From Tengunoibacter tsumagoiensis (GTDB taxonomy: Bacteria > Chloroflexota > Ktedonobacteria > Ktedonobacterales > Ktedonobacteraceae): 64,000 nt of DNA. A model generated the notes under the pieces. The model ran no database searches, was not told the DNA's origin, and saw only the letters and a program-made list of their open reading frames with translations. The translations under genes were made by a program, and so were the position numbers. The stretch lies in NCBI RefSeq assembly GCF_003967535.1, contig NZ_BIFR01000002.1, forward strand, positions 496,001 through 560,000. The letters run 5' to 3'. Shown here in pieces: positions 1-9,100 of this stretch (positions are counted from its first letter, which is position 1; each line of letters opens with the position of its first letter).

Positions 1-134
1 AATAAAATAAACGTATTTGGTAACGTACGGGCTGATGGAAACCAGATCCAGCGTGCAGGGGTGAGATCCAGCTTTATTCTTTCATAGCTCTGACCCTGTA
101 AAGCCAGCGCATCAAACGACTCAGTTGATGACAT
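1..134 (-). CDS. 5' end of a gene cut by the window edge; possible family 78 glycoside hydrolase
   Basis: An open frame starts at an ATG at 134 on the minus strand and runs off the left edge (44 codons visible). An AAGGAAGG ribosome binding site lies 8 bases upstream (143-150). The visible protein contains an ARWIWFP segment followed by LPNTFIL. Bacterial alpha-L-rhamnosidase-like (GH78) proteins often carry W-I-W then P-N-T-F near their N-terminus, so this is my best guess, from memory of the family. There is no signal peptide in the visible part. The gene lies on the same strand as the sugar ABC cluster but beyond two unrelated genes, so a shared role is only a possibility. Confidence 0.55.
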   Translation of the reverse strand, partial: MSSTESFDALALQGQSYERIKLDLTPARWIWFPSARTLPNTFIL

Positions 135-328
135 TGAGAGATCCTTCCTTCTTCAAGCGCTAATAGCTCCCAGTATAAGCCCTCATAGGGATTTTTGCTA
201 TGGATAGAATCAATTCTCTTCTGGATAAACTCTTTCATGAATGTCTCATGTCTCTAAATGTCACAGAAAATCGTGTCAATGATAGACAAACGAAGGAGTT
301 AATAGAGGGCTGAAAAAGGAGGACTACT

Positions 329-526
329 ATGGCCGATAAAGAGAAAAACCAGGAGCGAGAAAGCCAGAAAGTCGCACAAGAGAATCGAAAGAGTGAAGAC
401 CAGAAGCAGAAAGGGCCAGTTCTGGCGAAACCAGTTCATCCAGCGGGACAGGACAGGCCTGGCAACAAGCCTGGCGTCAATAGTGATAATGATGGGCCAC
501 TACACAATGGTGATACAGCCGGCTAG
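329..526 (+). CDS. Small hydrophilic protein, unknown function
   Basis: This 65-residue frame has a strong ribosome binding site (AAAGGAGG at 315-322) seven bases before its ATG and ends just before a clear terminator, so it is very probably a gene. The protein is dominated by Lys, Glu, Gln, Asn, Pro and Gly, has no hydrophobic stretch and no Cys, and should be largely disordered. The first half is charged and helical-looking; the second half is rich in Pro, Gly and Asp. I do not recognise a family. The composition resembles small stress-related or spore-associated hydrophilic proteins, but nothing here proves that. Confidence 0.7.
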   Translation: MADKEKNQERESQKVAQENRKSEDQKQKGPVLAKPVHPAGQDRPGNKPGVNSDNDGPLHNGDTAG

Positions 527-544
527 TTTCTAAGCAGATGAACA

Positions 545-590
545 AAGAGAGGGGAGGCTTCCCTGCATAGGAGAGCCTCCCCTCTTTGTG
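545..590. terminator. Bidirectional hairpin terminator
   Basis: GAGGGGAGGCT (549-559) pairs perfectly with AGCCTCCCCTC (574-584), and ACAAA/TTTGT extends the stem. It sits between the convergent genes 329-526 and 607-1188 and has a short T-run on the plus strand and A-run on the other side, so it can serve both. Confidence 0.75.
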
Positions 591-606
591 GTATAGCAAT
601 GAGATC

Positions 607-1188
607 CTATGCCTGAGAAGACGCCTTCTCCCCGGTCGTGTTCGTGACTGATAACTGATTTTGTGGCAGAAACTGTTCTGGTGGAATGCCATTCGCCTGT
701 AAAAGATGCATAATCATATGTGTCTGATTAAGAATAGCCTCATCTTGAGAGCCCAGATGCGTCATAATCTGCTCAATATCATGATAGGTATTCATCGTTG
801 TTTTGTATTGCTCTTCAGATTGAAGTTCTTGTTTGCGTCCTAACAGGCCCTGACCAACCATAATCACAATCATCAGAGGCAATTGAGGGACAGAGGCCAG
901 ACAGAGGAGAAGCGGCCAGGGCAAAGGATCGAAGTGAGCAATTGTCGCATTAGAAACAATCCATAAGATAATCCAGGTCACAATGAGCCAGAACGTCGGC
1001 ATAGCAGAGAAAAGATTCGTCATACTCACCGCGACTTTTTGATTGAAATTTCCAGCGGCCTTCTCCATCTCAAACACGCGATTAACATTACTGGGGGTAT
1101 GTCCACCGGGAGCGGAATGAAACAGAGATTTGCGAAGCTGCTCCAAATGATTTACTAATTTGTCTGAAGGCACACGTGCATTTTCCAT
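607..1188 (-). CDS. DUF1003 family membrane protein
   Basis: The 193-residue protein has two membrane segments (about 60-82 and 91-115) joined by a short loop containing FDPLPWPLL, the family hallmark of DUF1003. It is followed by a charged stretch that includes GRKQELQSEEQYKTT and a helical C-terminal tail. N-terminus (1-50) and C-terminus are soluble and probably cytoplasmic. The ATG at 1188 has AGGAG nine bases upstream. The family's molecular function is not established. The gene stands alone: its upstream neighbour is divergent and it ends against a terminator. Confidence 0.85.
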   Translation of the reverse strand: MENARVPSDKLVNHLEQLRKSLFHSAPGGHTPSNVNRVFEMEKAAGNFNQKVAVSMTNLFSAMPTFWLIVTWIILWIVSNATIAHFDPLPWPLLLCLASVPQLPLMIVIMVGQGLLGRKQELQSEEQYKTTMNTYHDIEQIMTHLGSQDEAILNQTHMIMHLLQANGIPPEQFLPQNQLSVTNTTGEKASSQA

Positions 1189-1532
1189 TGAACGCCTCTC
1201 CTTTATATAAGCTATTTAAAAAAGACGAGGAACTTTCCCTCTAGTGATTCTCTACCTATATCAACGTGGGAGAAGGCAAGTATCAACATAGGAGAAGGCA
1301 AGAAATGCCTGTGTGTTTTTGCGCTATAACCGACTCATTCACCATCACAAGAGAGAAGTTTCTCCCAAAACTCTTGCAGAATACTTAATAGATGGAATAT
1401 AATTGATAGTGGTAAAATTTGAGCTATTATGACATAGGTGAGAGCAATGAGCCTGAATAGAGAGGCGGGCGTATTTTATTTCCGCTATGATAAATACGCT
1501 CAATAAGATTAATTAGAGAAAGGGTACATTGT
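1189..1532. other. Intergenic region with a short tandem repeat and a dyad
   Basis: This 344-base gap separates two divergent genes. It holds a 22-bp tandem repeat (1259-1302) and an inverted pair GCGTATTT / AAATACGC (1469-1476 and 1492-1499) shortly before the methyltransferase start; the dyad could be an operator. I see no convincing -35/-10 pair and no further gene. Confidence 0.4.
1259..1302. repeat. 22-bp tandem repeat, two copies
   Basis: Two adjacent 22-base units (1259-1280 and 1281-1302) share TATCAAC and GGAGAAGGCAAG and differ at only two or three positions. It lies upstream of the DUF1003 gene. Its role is unknown; it may just be a slippage duplication. Confidence 0.75.
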
Positions 1533-2387
1533 ATGGAGCTACATGATCCCATCCCCCAAAAGTATCTCATCGATCTTGATCAAGCGGCAGAGAAAACTCG
1601 TTTAACGGAGCAAGAAAAGCTCATAACGAAGGCAATGGGTGGACTTTTTCCAGAGGGGCAAGATCTTTCACAGGCGAGAAAACTGTTGGACATGGCCTGT
1701 GGTCCTGGGAGCTGGGTCACAGAGGTTGCTCGAAAATACCCTGAGCTTGAAGTCATAGGTGGAGACATCAATCCAACCTTCGTAAACAATGGAAATCTGC
1801 AGGCCGAGATTGACGGGCTAAAAAACCTCTCCTTCCAGATTATGGATATTCGTAAGCCATTGCCATTTGACGATAATACATTCGACCTCGTCAATGCGCG
1901 TTTAATCCTTGGGTTTATGGATAGAGAGGCCTGGCCAATCCTGATTGCAGAGGTCAAACGCATTCTACGCCCTGGTGGCGTCATCCGGCTCAGCGAATGT
2001 GAATACGCCTCCACCAGTAGTCCAGCACTCCAGCGTATAAATGGATATTTATCGCAGGCGCTGGCTGCGCAAGGGCGAACCTTTTCGCCTGATGGTCGCT
2101 CTTTTGGATTAACGCACCGCATAGGGAAACTTCTCCAGGAGGCAGGCTTTAGCAGCATCTCCAAGCGAGCCTTTCATATCGACTCTTCCTATGGCAGCGA
2201 CCTGCATGAAAGCACCTTACATGATAGTGATGTCGTCTTTGTCCTGCTCAGACCCTATCTTATACAATCGGGAGCGTTGAATGAGAAGGAATACGACGAA
2301 CTGTATGAGGCCATTTATAAAGAGAGCCGCAGTACCGATTACACGGGCATTACATTTGGCTTAACAACCTGGGGAAGAAAAGCGTAG
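1533..2387 (+). CDS. Class I SAM-dependent methyltransferase
   Basis: The 284-residue protein shows the Rossmann methyltransferase motif I LDMACGPGSW (residues 52-61), the acidic residue that binds the SAM ribose at the end of strand 2 (GGDIN, about 76-80), a motif II/III region with FDLVNARLILGF (about 117-128), and a LRPGG motif (about 145). This places it in the Methyltransf_11/25 type group. The C-terminal 100 residues form a substrate-specific lid that I cannot assign. It has an AAAGGG ribosome binding site and stands alone, ended by a strong terminator. The substrate is unknown. Confidence 0.85.
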   Translation: MELHDPIPQKYLIDLDQAAEKTRLTEQEKLITKAMGGLFPEGQDLSQARKLLDMACGPGSWVTEVARKYPELEVIGGDINPTFVNNGNLQAEIDGLKNLSFQIMDIRKPLPFDDNTFDLVNARLILGFMDREAWPILIAEVKRILRPGGVIRLSECEYASTSSPALQRINGYLSQALAAQGRTFSPDGRSFGLTHRIGKLLQEAGFSSISKRAFHIDSSYGSDLHESTLHDSDVVFVLLRPYLIQSGALNEKEYDELYEAIYKESRSTDYTGITFGLTTWGRKA

Positions 2388-2390
2388 GAC

Positions 2391-2435
2391 AGAAAGAGCT
2401 CAGATAGGAGACCTACTGAGCTCTTTCTAATTTTT
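2391..2435. terminator. Strong bidirectional terminator
   Basis: AGAAAGAGCTCAG (2391-2403) pairs with CTGAGCTCTTTCT (2416-2428), with TAGG/CCTA closing the stem further inside, followed by AATTTTTCT. It separates the methyltransferase from the convergent end of the sugar transport cluster. Confidence 0.85.
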
Positions 2436-2444
2436 CTCAAGTGC

Positions 2445-3137
2445 TTAATGGTTGTGAGTCATACGAAGAGATTGATAGCGGCGCGTCTGGTAGATAGCAA
2501 TGAGGACAGGCACAATTAAGAACAGGCCAGCCAGAGAGACAACACCAAAGAGGCCAACGATAGCTGCAAAGAGCAGAGATAGCAACGTCAGTCCTGGATA
2601 ACGAGAAACAAAGTAGAACGAGCGGCGTAGCATATGCCAGCTCGAGCTTTCTGGTTTCTCAGCAAACAGAGGACCCCAATACATAGAACAGAGAAGGAGG
2701 CAAAGAAGGAGCGCACCAGACAGAGCTTGTAAAACAAACAGATGAAGCGTATTTGCCAGAGTAAGCCCCAACAGAGCCACTCCGAGCGTGCCAAACAGTG
2801 GGGCCAACCGTTGCATCCCTGCAATAGCCAGCTGTTCCCACATTGACCGTACGACCTCTAACGAGAGAGGTTCACGATGGTTCAGATACTCTACCAGGCC
2901 ATAGAGAACCCCAGTTGCGCCAGCGGATGCAATCAGGCCAATCACCAATAAGATCCCACGCACCCACAATGGCCAGATAGTCATCCCAACGGCGAGAAAC
3001 AGCGGAATGAGCGTCACAGACCAGAGCAGATTCACAGCCACCAGCCCCTCAATATTCTCCTTAGCCAATGTAAACGTTCCCCAGAAAGGGCTACGATAGG
3101 CATCTTCATCCACACTAATAGGATCATATGCTGGCAT
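2445..3137 (-). CDS. YesL-like (DUF624-type) membrane protein of the sugar ABC cluster
   Basis: This 230-residue protein has about five hydrophobic membrane segments (near 32-52, 58-80, 110-130, 132-152, 185-220), an N-terminal FWGTFTLAKEN segment and a basic C-terminus. Its position as last gene after the two permeases, with an RBS (GGAAGGA) and a 32-base gap to the permease stop, matches YesL/DUF624 proteins that travel with carbohydrate ABC transporters. Those are of unknown biochemical role. The family assignment is by position and general pattern, so moderately sure; that it belongs to the operon is more certain. Confidence 0.6.
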   Translation of the reverse strand: MPAYDPISVDEDAYRSPFWGTFTLAKENIEGLVAVNLLWSVTLIPLFLAVGMTIWPLWVRGILLVIGLIASAGATGVLYGLVEYLNHREPLSLEVVRSMWEQLAIAGMQRLAPLFGTLGVALLGLTLANTLHLFVLQALSGALLLCLLLCSMYWGPLFAEKPESSSWHMLRRSFYFVSRYPGLTLLSLLFAAIVGLFGVVSLAGLFLIVPVLIAIYQTRRYQSLRMTHNH

Positions 3138-3169
3138 GAGTTATATCCTTCCTTCGCAAAGACCAGGGC

Positions 3170-4183
3170 TTACTTCAGACCACGAACGCGAATACCACTG
3201 AGCAAGTAGCGGAAACTGATAAGAAAGACCAGAAAGACAGGAATAGATTGTAAGATACTCAGCACCATAATACCATTCCAGGTATAGCCTTCCTGTGCTA
3301 AGCGAGCCGCCTCATGAGCCTGACTAAGGGCAGCAGACGAACTGGTTGCACCAGCCTGCGTAAATGCATTGATCAACCGATAAATAGCAACCGTCATCGT
3401 TAGCTTATCATAGCTTTGCAAAGTAAGCGAGGGAAAGAGATAGGAATCCCAGATAGCATTAAACTGCATTGACATTACCACAGCAAAGACCGGGATACTC
3501 ATCGGCAGAACAATGCGTCGGAAGATATTGAACTCCGACCCGCCATCGACACGAGCCGCATTGATAACCGAGTCGGGCAATGTATCGAAGAACGATTTAA
3601 AGTACAGAAAGCCAATCGCGTTAAAGACGGCAGGGAGAATAATTGACCAGGGCGTATCAAAGAGCGAGATGTATGGGTATTGATCGCCACTCGGGAGTTC
3701 AGGGACATAGGTAACAGGGTAAGGGAAATGATTGACCAGTAGAAAGGTTGGCACAAGAGTTGCGACCGCTGGAATCATCATCGTGCCGATAAAAAACAGA
3801 AACAGCCAGCGACCAACTGGCCCACGGAGCAACTTGCTACAGGCATAGGCAGCAAACGCAGTCACAGGAGTTGAGATGAGCAGAGTCATCCCCGCAATAA
3901 AAATGGAGTTCCAGAAATAAACAGCAAAATTTTGATCTGGAGACTGATACAGACCAGTAGAGACAAAATTCACCATGAGCTTCCAGGCACTGAGCGTAGG
4001 ATGCTGAGGCCAGAGCGTCGGAGGAGTTGAGACCGTCTCAAAGCCATCTTTGAGCGAGGTAATAATCATAAAGTAGAAAGGGACAAGATGCAAGAAAATG
4101 CCGAGGCACAGCACTCCAACGATTGCCCACCATGCAATGCGTAGATGTGGTTGTTTGCGTCCAACAACAGGAAAGAGAGCCAT
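3170..4183 (-). CDS. Carbohydrate ABC transporter permease, MalG type
   Basis: The 337-residue protein has six predicted membrane segments and the inner-membrane permease EAA-like loop at about 208-229 (NAARVDGGSE...VLPMS), the contact site for the ATPase. An extra periplasmic-side loop of about 25 residues (150-176) is rich in Pro and Tyr. It follows the MalF-type permease by about 64 bases, with an RBS GGAAG upstream. No ATP-binding subunit is encoded here, so it presumably shares an MsmX-like ATPase made elsewhere, as is common for CUT1 systems. Confidence 0.9.
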   Translation of the reverse strand: MALFPVVGRKQPHLRIAWWAIVGVLCLGIFLHLVPFYFMIITSLKDGFETVSTPPTLWPQHPTLSAWKLMVNFVSTGLYQSPDQNFAVYFWNSIFIAGMTLLISTPVTAFAAYACSKLLRGPVGRWLFLFFIGTMMIPAVATLVPTFLLVNHFPYPVTYVPELPSGDQYPYISLFDTPWSIILPAVFNAIGFLYFKSFFDTLPDSVINAARVDGGSEFNIFRRIVLPMSIPVFAVVMSMQFNAIWDSYLFPSLTLQSYDKLTMTVAIYRLINAFTQAGATSSSAALSQAHEAARLAQEGYTWNGIMVLSILQSIPVFLVFLISFRYLLSGIRVRGLK

Positions 4184-4247
4184 AGATATTTCTTCCTTCT
4201 TTGATGCCGTACCTATTCAAGGTACCCTTGCCGATAGTAGTCTCTGC

Positions 4248-5174
4248 TTAAGCGTCAGGATCTTCCTTCACGAGTGCTCGGAACAGGAAAATCATCGCCA
4301 GTGTCAATGCAAACACAATGCAAGAAAGTGCCGTAGCATCGCCGTAGCGTGTTGAATCGATCAACTTATAGACATACATCATCACCACGCGACTTGCGCC
4401 AGCGGGTTCTCCTTGTGTGAGAAACTGAGGGAGATCATAGATCTGCAGAGAGCCAGCAATAGCGAGAAAGAGACTAAGAAAAACGATGGGACGGAGTCGT
4501 GGGAGTGTAATGGTCCAGATCTTGCGGAACATGCCAGCCCCTTCAACCTCAGCCGCCTCAAAGTAAGAAGAAGGAATGCCTTGAATTGTTGCCATATACA
4601 GCAGGCCAGGGCCAAAAAACAGAATATTTGGGAAGACCAGCCAGAACAACACCTGATTGGCATCAGACAGGAACGCCTGGTGAGGCAGATGCAGAATGCC
4701 AGTAGCAATATACTCAAAGAGGCCATACGATGGATCATAGAAATAGCGCCAGAGCATAATCGTCGTGATGCTGCTTAAGGGCAAGAACCACAGAAACATC
4801 ATCGCGTACGTCACCCTTTTGGGCATCTCCATGATAAAGATACCGGCAATAATTGGCAGCGCAAACGTCAACAGGATATTCAGGCCAGAATAGAGATAGG
4901 TGACCTGAAATGAGCGGAACACTTCTTGATCTGTCCAGAGATGTTGATAGTTATCCAGTCCAACAAAACTGGGTGTCTGTAGAATATCGCCGCTGGTAAA
5001 GCTAAGAACAAAGCTCATAACCAGAGGAAGCCAGCCCCAGGACAACTGAAACAAGATCGCAGGAATTAAAAAGAGCCAGATCTCAAAACGATTTCTGCGC
5101 CGTAGGGTTGGGGCGGGAGCCGAGATTGCACCAACCGCTGTGGTCTCCCCGACAAGATTTTTGGACATCATCAT
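4248..5174 (-). CDS. Carbohydrate ABC transporter permease, MalF type
   Basis: A 308-residue CUT1 permease: soluble N-terminus with an Arg-rich stretch (25-30), about six membrane segments and the EAA loop at about 206-227 (FEAAEVEGAG...LPRLRP). Three consecutive ATG codons (5174, 5171, 5168) make the exact start uncertain; the AAAGGA site favours 5171 or 5168. It lies between the binding-protein gene and the second permease in the same operon. Confidence 0.9.
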   Translation of the reverse strand: MMMSKNLVGETTAVGAISAPAPTLRRRNRFEIWLFLIPAILFQLSWGWLPLVMSFVLSFTSGDILQTPSFVGLDNYQHLWTDQEVFRSFQVTYLYSGLNILLTFALPIIAGIFIMEMPKRVTYAMMFLWFLPLSSITTIMLWRYFYDPSYGLFEYIATGILHLPHQAFLSDANQVLFWLVFPNILFFGPGLLYMATIQGIPSSYFEAAEVEGAGMFRKIWTITLPRLRPIVFLSLFLAIAGSLQIYDLPQFLTQGEPAGASRVVMMYVYKLIDSTRYGDATALSCIVFALTLAMIFLFRALVKEDPDA

Positions 5175-5312
5175 CCATCCTTTTTCACAAAGTAGTAGAC
5201 GATCGTAGACGATCCGATGATAGAAGGTCTGGAGAAAAAACGGAGAACGCAGGAAACGCTCATTACTGAAATATTTCTGCGTTCATCCGATCTTATCTAT
5301 CTTAACAGATTA

Positions 5313-7022
5313 CTAAGAGAGAGCAGGCAATGCATACTTCGTGTAGTACTTCGTCCAATCGCCTTCATAGAAGTCAGGCTGGTTGGCTTTGAAGTAGGTA
5401 TCGAGAGCAGCCAGATACTTTTTGGCTGAAGCCGTAAACTCTTCTGGAGAGAGATCCGACTGCAAAGTAGAAGCTTGCTGATTATAGACCTGCTGGAAGT
5501 TGTGCAGAATGTCAGAGACATTATCCTTTGACTGACTGAGCTTTGCCAGAAGATCATCATGAGCGGCAGAGGTTGGGCCAGTCTGCTTATCGGGTGCGAA
5601 GAACGTCTCGATCTGAGGCAGAGGAGCCAGGTTTTTGATGGGATCCATATACGATTTCACCCAACGGACGCCATAGGCATTCTCAACCGTCACATCGGCA
5701 GGGACTTTGGGGTTCTTCTGATAGATATTAGCAGGAGCAATAAACTTGTAGGCATCCTGTGGCTGTTTCGTGAGCTCATATTTCTTTGCATATTTGTTGA
5801 TATAGCCATCGCCATAGACGCGATAGATATAGAGATCAACAGCCTTTTGGAGCACCTCAGATTTCACATAGCTGGGGAACATCACCTGACCACTAATAGA
5901 GCCATAGATACCTGAGTTATAGCTACCATTCTGACCTTTAGGATAAGAGATAAAGCCAACCAGATCATCAAAAGGTTTGCCATACTTTGCAGGCATATCG
6001 ACAGGAGTTACTGGAGCATACCCACTAATTGTCCCCTGGAAGGCATACCCTGGAGAGAATGGATACTGTCCAGAGGCAAATTTACCCATGGCAGGTCCTT
6101 CCCATGGATAAGCAACCGTATTCTGCTCGATCAGGTTGTCATCCAGGGCAGCTTTACGATAGTCCTGAGCCAACTTTGTCCATGTCTCAACCCAGGGATC
6201 GATATTGATCTGCCAGTGCCAGGGAGTTTTAGGTGAAGGCACAGAGCCAAGAATGCCGTTGGGCTGGCGATCCAATTGATTCGAGTTGAAGATCCAGGCA
6301 AACATCCAGGATGGTGCTCCCATGACCGGTTTCCCATCGGTCTGGAACTGGCGCAAGAGGGCATAGAACTGATTCCAGGACCAGCCGAACTGGGGCTCAT
6401 CGATGCCTCGCTCTTTCAGCAGATCGCGGCGATAATAGAGACCGGCACCAGCACCGACGCCATCTCCTGGCAGGGCATAATACTTCCCATCAAGATTATA
6501 GCCATTCTTGAACAAAGGTTTGGCATAATCAGCCAGTTTATTGTCAAGATCATACTGATGATACAGATCAGTGACATCGGCAGCGAATTTCACCTTTGAA
6601 GCACTGCGTGTGAGGGCAAGATTTGAAAAAACAGCCATGAGCGAGGGAGCTGTGCGAGCAGCAATCGCAGCCTGAGCCTGCTGGTCGGTGTTGGCTAGAT
6701 TATAAGAACTGGCCTTGATGGTGACATTCTTATTTTTGTTGAGCCAGTCCTGAATAACCTCTTTTTCAGAAATATCATCGGGATCGGTCAGAGGTTTTTT
6801 GCTTGTGAGAACAGAAGCCTTGACCGGCCAATCAGCTAACGTCAATGTAACCTGAGCACCCGCGCCTGAATCGCCGCAGGCAGTGAGAAGCGCACCGCCA
6901 ATAAATGAGGCGCTACCGAGGACCAGACCGGTCTGTGCGGATGTACGCAACATCTGACGACGCGTCATTCTATTAGGGGTAGATGAGAGAAGAGCGTCCT
7001 GTGTCATTGTCTCTTTGTTCAT
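5313..7022 (-). CDS. ABC transporter extracellular solute-binding protein, Tat-type lipoprotein
   Basis: The 569-residue protein starts with a twin-arginine signal (TRRQML, Arg21-Arg22), a hydrophobic stretch and a lipobox LTAC ending at Cys49, so it should be exported folded by Tat and lipid-anchored. Glycine-rich and aromatic segments in the middle match the carbohydrate-binding CUT1 family 1 solute-binding fold. It is longer than the usual 400-450 residues, as seen in binding proteins for oligosaccharides. RBS AAAGGAG lies seven bases before the ATG. It is the first transport gene after the regulator and the likely first gene of the transcript from the promoter at 7099-7126. The ligand cannot be read from sequence. 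Confidence 0.9.
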   Translation of the reverse strand: MNKETMTQDALLSSTPNRMTRRQMLRTSAQTGLVLGSASFIGGALLTACGDSGAGAQVTLTLADWPVKASVLTSKKPLTDPDDISEKEVIQDWLNKNKNVTIKASSYNLANTDQQAQAAIAARTAPSLMAVFSNLALTRSASKVKFAADVTDLYHQYDLDNKLADYAKPLFKNGYNLDGKYYALPGDGVGAGAGLYYRRDLLKERGIDEPQFGWSWNQFYALLRQFQTDGKPVMGAPSWMFAWIFNSNQLDRQPNGILGSVPSPKTPWHWQINIDPWVETWTKLAQDYRKAALDDNLIEQNTVAYPWEGPAMGKFASGQYPFSPGYAFQGTISGYAPVTPVDMPAKYGKPFDDLVGFISYPKGQNGSYNSGIYGSISGQVMFPSYVKSEVLQKAVDLYIYRVYGDGYINKYAKKYELTKQPQDAYKFIAPANIYQKNPKVPADVTVENAYGVRWVKSYMDPIKNLAPLPQIETFFAPDKQTGPTSAAHDDLLAKLSQSKDNVSDILHNFQQVYNQQASTLQSDLSPEEFTASAKKYLAALDTYFKANQPDFYEGDWTKYYTKYALPALS

Positions 7023-7098
7023 TCGTGGTCTCCTTTAACCAGCAATATCGATGAAAGTAACAGTACATACCATCTGAGAGCGAAGGAAGAGAATGCCA

Positions 7099-7126
7099 AT
7101 TATACCTGAGTAAGAAAGAAGCTCAA
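7099..7126 (-). promoter_or_regulatory. Probable promoter of the sugar ABC operon
   Basis: On the minus strand TTGAGC (7121-7126) and a perfect TATAAT (7099-7104) are separated by 16 bases, about 75 bases before the binding-protein ATG. It is the best -35/-10 pair in the gap between the regulator and the transport genes. Confidence 0.65.
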
Positions 7127-7223
7127 GAAAAGAATCTTTCACCTCCAATCCGACGCATCTAATGAGAGCACGAGATATGTTAAAAAATCTTCTAAAAAAG
7201 CATGGTTATGGCCTTATAGACTA

Positions 7224-8399
7224 TTATGCGGAAGGTGGACGTAATCGAGGTCGAATGAAATATTCCACATCGTCCGGTTTATAGTCACTAGCCATAGCAG
7301 TATCTAGAAGAGAGAATAAAGCTCGAACAATATCAATTGGTTCTATCTCAATGGTTGCCATTGCTCTTGTTTTTCCAAAGAGGATAGGCGAACCAGGCGT
7401 CACATGGGAGATAATCTTTATATCTCCTCCAGGTCGCAAGCCAAGCTCTTCCCAGGCTACAAGGGCTCCCGAAGCCATCATGTCATCCGCAATATACATA
7501 CCATCGGGGCGATGTTCTCGAAAAGAGGTAAACAACTCTTTCGTGACCATATAGCCCTGTTCCTGATAAGTAAGCTCTCGCCCATAGGGAGAGGGAAGGA
7601 TTGATGCCTGGCGAAATAGTTCTGGATAGACCGAAAGACCCAGACCCGGTAACAAACGCTGAAATAGTTTCTGGCAGGACTCACTGGATTGAGTCCTGTA
7701 GATTGGCTCAATGCAGGCAATTTTTTTACAGCCTTGTTGAACCAGCCAGTGCAATGCCTGTTGGTCTGATTCCTGAAATGCCACTTGCACCGTAATATCG
7801 CCTCCGCCAGCAAACGTTACATGTGGAATCTGTAAAGCAGATGTATGATCCTGATAGCGAGCATTGGCTCCAATCAGGATGCACGCGTCGGCTTGAGAGA
7901 TCTTAAGCAGATTGATATATTCAGCGGACAGCGTCTGTCCATGGGGTTGCCAGAGAAAATGAAAGTGATACTGTTCATTTTTAAAGTTGGCGTGCTGCTC
8001 ACTTTCTTTCAGCAGGTTTGCTAACAGTATTGACCAGAAAGGTGACTGACCTACATTAGATAAGCTAGAGGCATTAAAAAGCACATGGATATTCTTCCGG
8101 TTGATGGACGTTGCGACAAATATCCCCTGACGTTCTTTCCGATGAATAATATTTTCGGTCTCTAACAGATCCAGAGCGGCAGTCAACGTTGCGCTTGATG
8201 TGTTAAACAGAGTGCACAATTCGCGGATTGTTGGGAGTTGGCGTCCAGGTCCCTTTTCCAATGCAAGAGCACGAAGAAGTCCACGGATCTCCTCCACTTT
8301 CCTATTCGAGCGTCTGGTACTGGCGTGGCGGAGTTGTTTGGGTGTCACCAGATAAGTGGCATCGATTGCTGCTTCGACCTTTGTCTTCTGCTCTGACAT
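7224..8399 (-). CDS. GntR-type HTH regulator with LacI-like sugar-binding domain
   Basis: The 391-residue protein has a winged-helix DNA-binding domain at about 35-97 (PTIRELCTLFNTSSATL is the recognition region) followed by a periplasmic-binding-protein-like effector domain at about 100-390 as in LacI, including IKIISHVTPGS near the end. This GntR/LacI combination is the usual local regulator of sugar ABC operons. It lies 200 bases upstream of the binding-protein gene, on the same strand, with its own strong promoter at 8449-8477. It probably controls the transport genes and responds to the transported sugar or a derivative; that is inference. Confidence 0.88.
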   Translation of the reverse strand: MSEQKTKVEAAIDATYLVTPKQLRHASTRRSNRKVEEIRGLLRALALEKGPGRQLPTIRELCTLFNTSSATLTAALDLLETENIIHRKERQGIFVATSINRKNIHVLFNASSLSNVGQSPFWSILLANLLKESEQHANFKNEQYHFHFLWQPHGQTLSAEYINLLKISQADACILIGANARYQDHTSALQIPHVTFAGGGDITVQVAFQESDQQALHWLVQQGCKKIACIEPIYRTQSSESCQKLFQRLLPGLGLSVYPELFRQASILPSPYGRELTYQEQGYMVTKELFTSFREHRPDGMYIADDMMASGALVAWEELGLRPGGDIKIISHVTPGSPILFGKTRAMATIEIEPIDIVRALFSLLDTAMASDYKPDDVEYFIRPRLRPPSA

Positions 8400-8448
8400 T
8401 GAGATTTATCCCACCTTTTCTTCTCGTGAACCACTCTGTTCTAAGACA

Positions 8449-8477
8449 ATAATACTGAGCAAAAGCCTAACTGTCAA
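8449..8477 (-). promoter_or_regulatory. Strong sigma-70-like promoter of the regulator gene
   Basis: On the minus strand TTGACA (8472-8477) and TATTAT (8449-8454) are exactly 17 bases apart, placed about 50 bases before the regulator ATG at 8399. Confidence 0.8.
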
Positions 8478-9100
8478 GTATGCAGGCAGGGAATTATGGC
8501 ACGTGTTTGAAATTTGTTCTTTTTTGCTTCTGCGAAAGGGCTGTAACGCGGTAAAAATGGTCCTATACGTGCCAGATTGATGAAGAAGGGCCCAGAAAAA
8601 GATATGGAAAGCCAGACATACACCTGGATTCTTGCAAAATATCCTTGTTGCTCTTGACATTTAGGCTCTTCCATTTTATTCTTGTACTAGAACACAGATA
8701 TGTAATAGGGGATGCCTTGAGTTTTTTTGTTGTCCTGTTTTTTACCTCTTTTCCATTCTGAACTATGAGCAAGAAAGCCTCTTGTGGAGAGGTTAGAGAG
8801 CTATGCTATCAGTGTAGTGAAACAGTGATGCTTGCATTGCAAATTCGTAGAGAGAGTTATCTGGATTGAAGAGAGCATGGTGCAATGAAGCGGATATGCC
8901 AATAGCATAGCTGGTGTTCATATTAATGGCAGAGAAGCTATTAATGCAAATGTAGTAGTGTGTAGATTATACTATGAGGATAGTATTTTTTTTACTACGT
9001 TCCATTACTCTCAACGCCAGGGGCGATAAATGTGAAGGTAGCCCATTCCTCTGTCTGGTTTCTATAATGGATGGTTGGTGAGACAGGAGTGTTTTTTTGT
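8478..9100. other. Long intergenic region without a recognisable gene
   Basis: About 620 bases between divergent genes. Small open frames here lack ribosome binding sites and have no family resemblance. I see no RNA gene, large repeat or clear promoter for the downstream deacetylase gene. Confidence 0.5.

Noticed and set aside
1580..2164. 194-residue minus-strand frame opposite the methyltransferase
   Set aside because: The plus-strand protein has the SAM motifs; the other is a shadow.
8406..8772. Overlapping short minus-strand frames upstream of the GntR-type gene
   Set aside because: No ribosome binding sites, low-complexity hydrophobic and Ser/Lys content, and they overlap the strong regulator promoter.
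9071..9100. Upstream ATG for the ChbG-type deacetylase
   Set aside because: It would add ten residues not seen in the family, and AGGAG lies inside that extension, positioned for the ATG at 9101.
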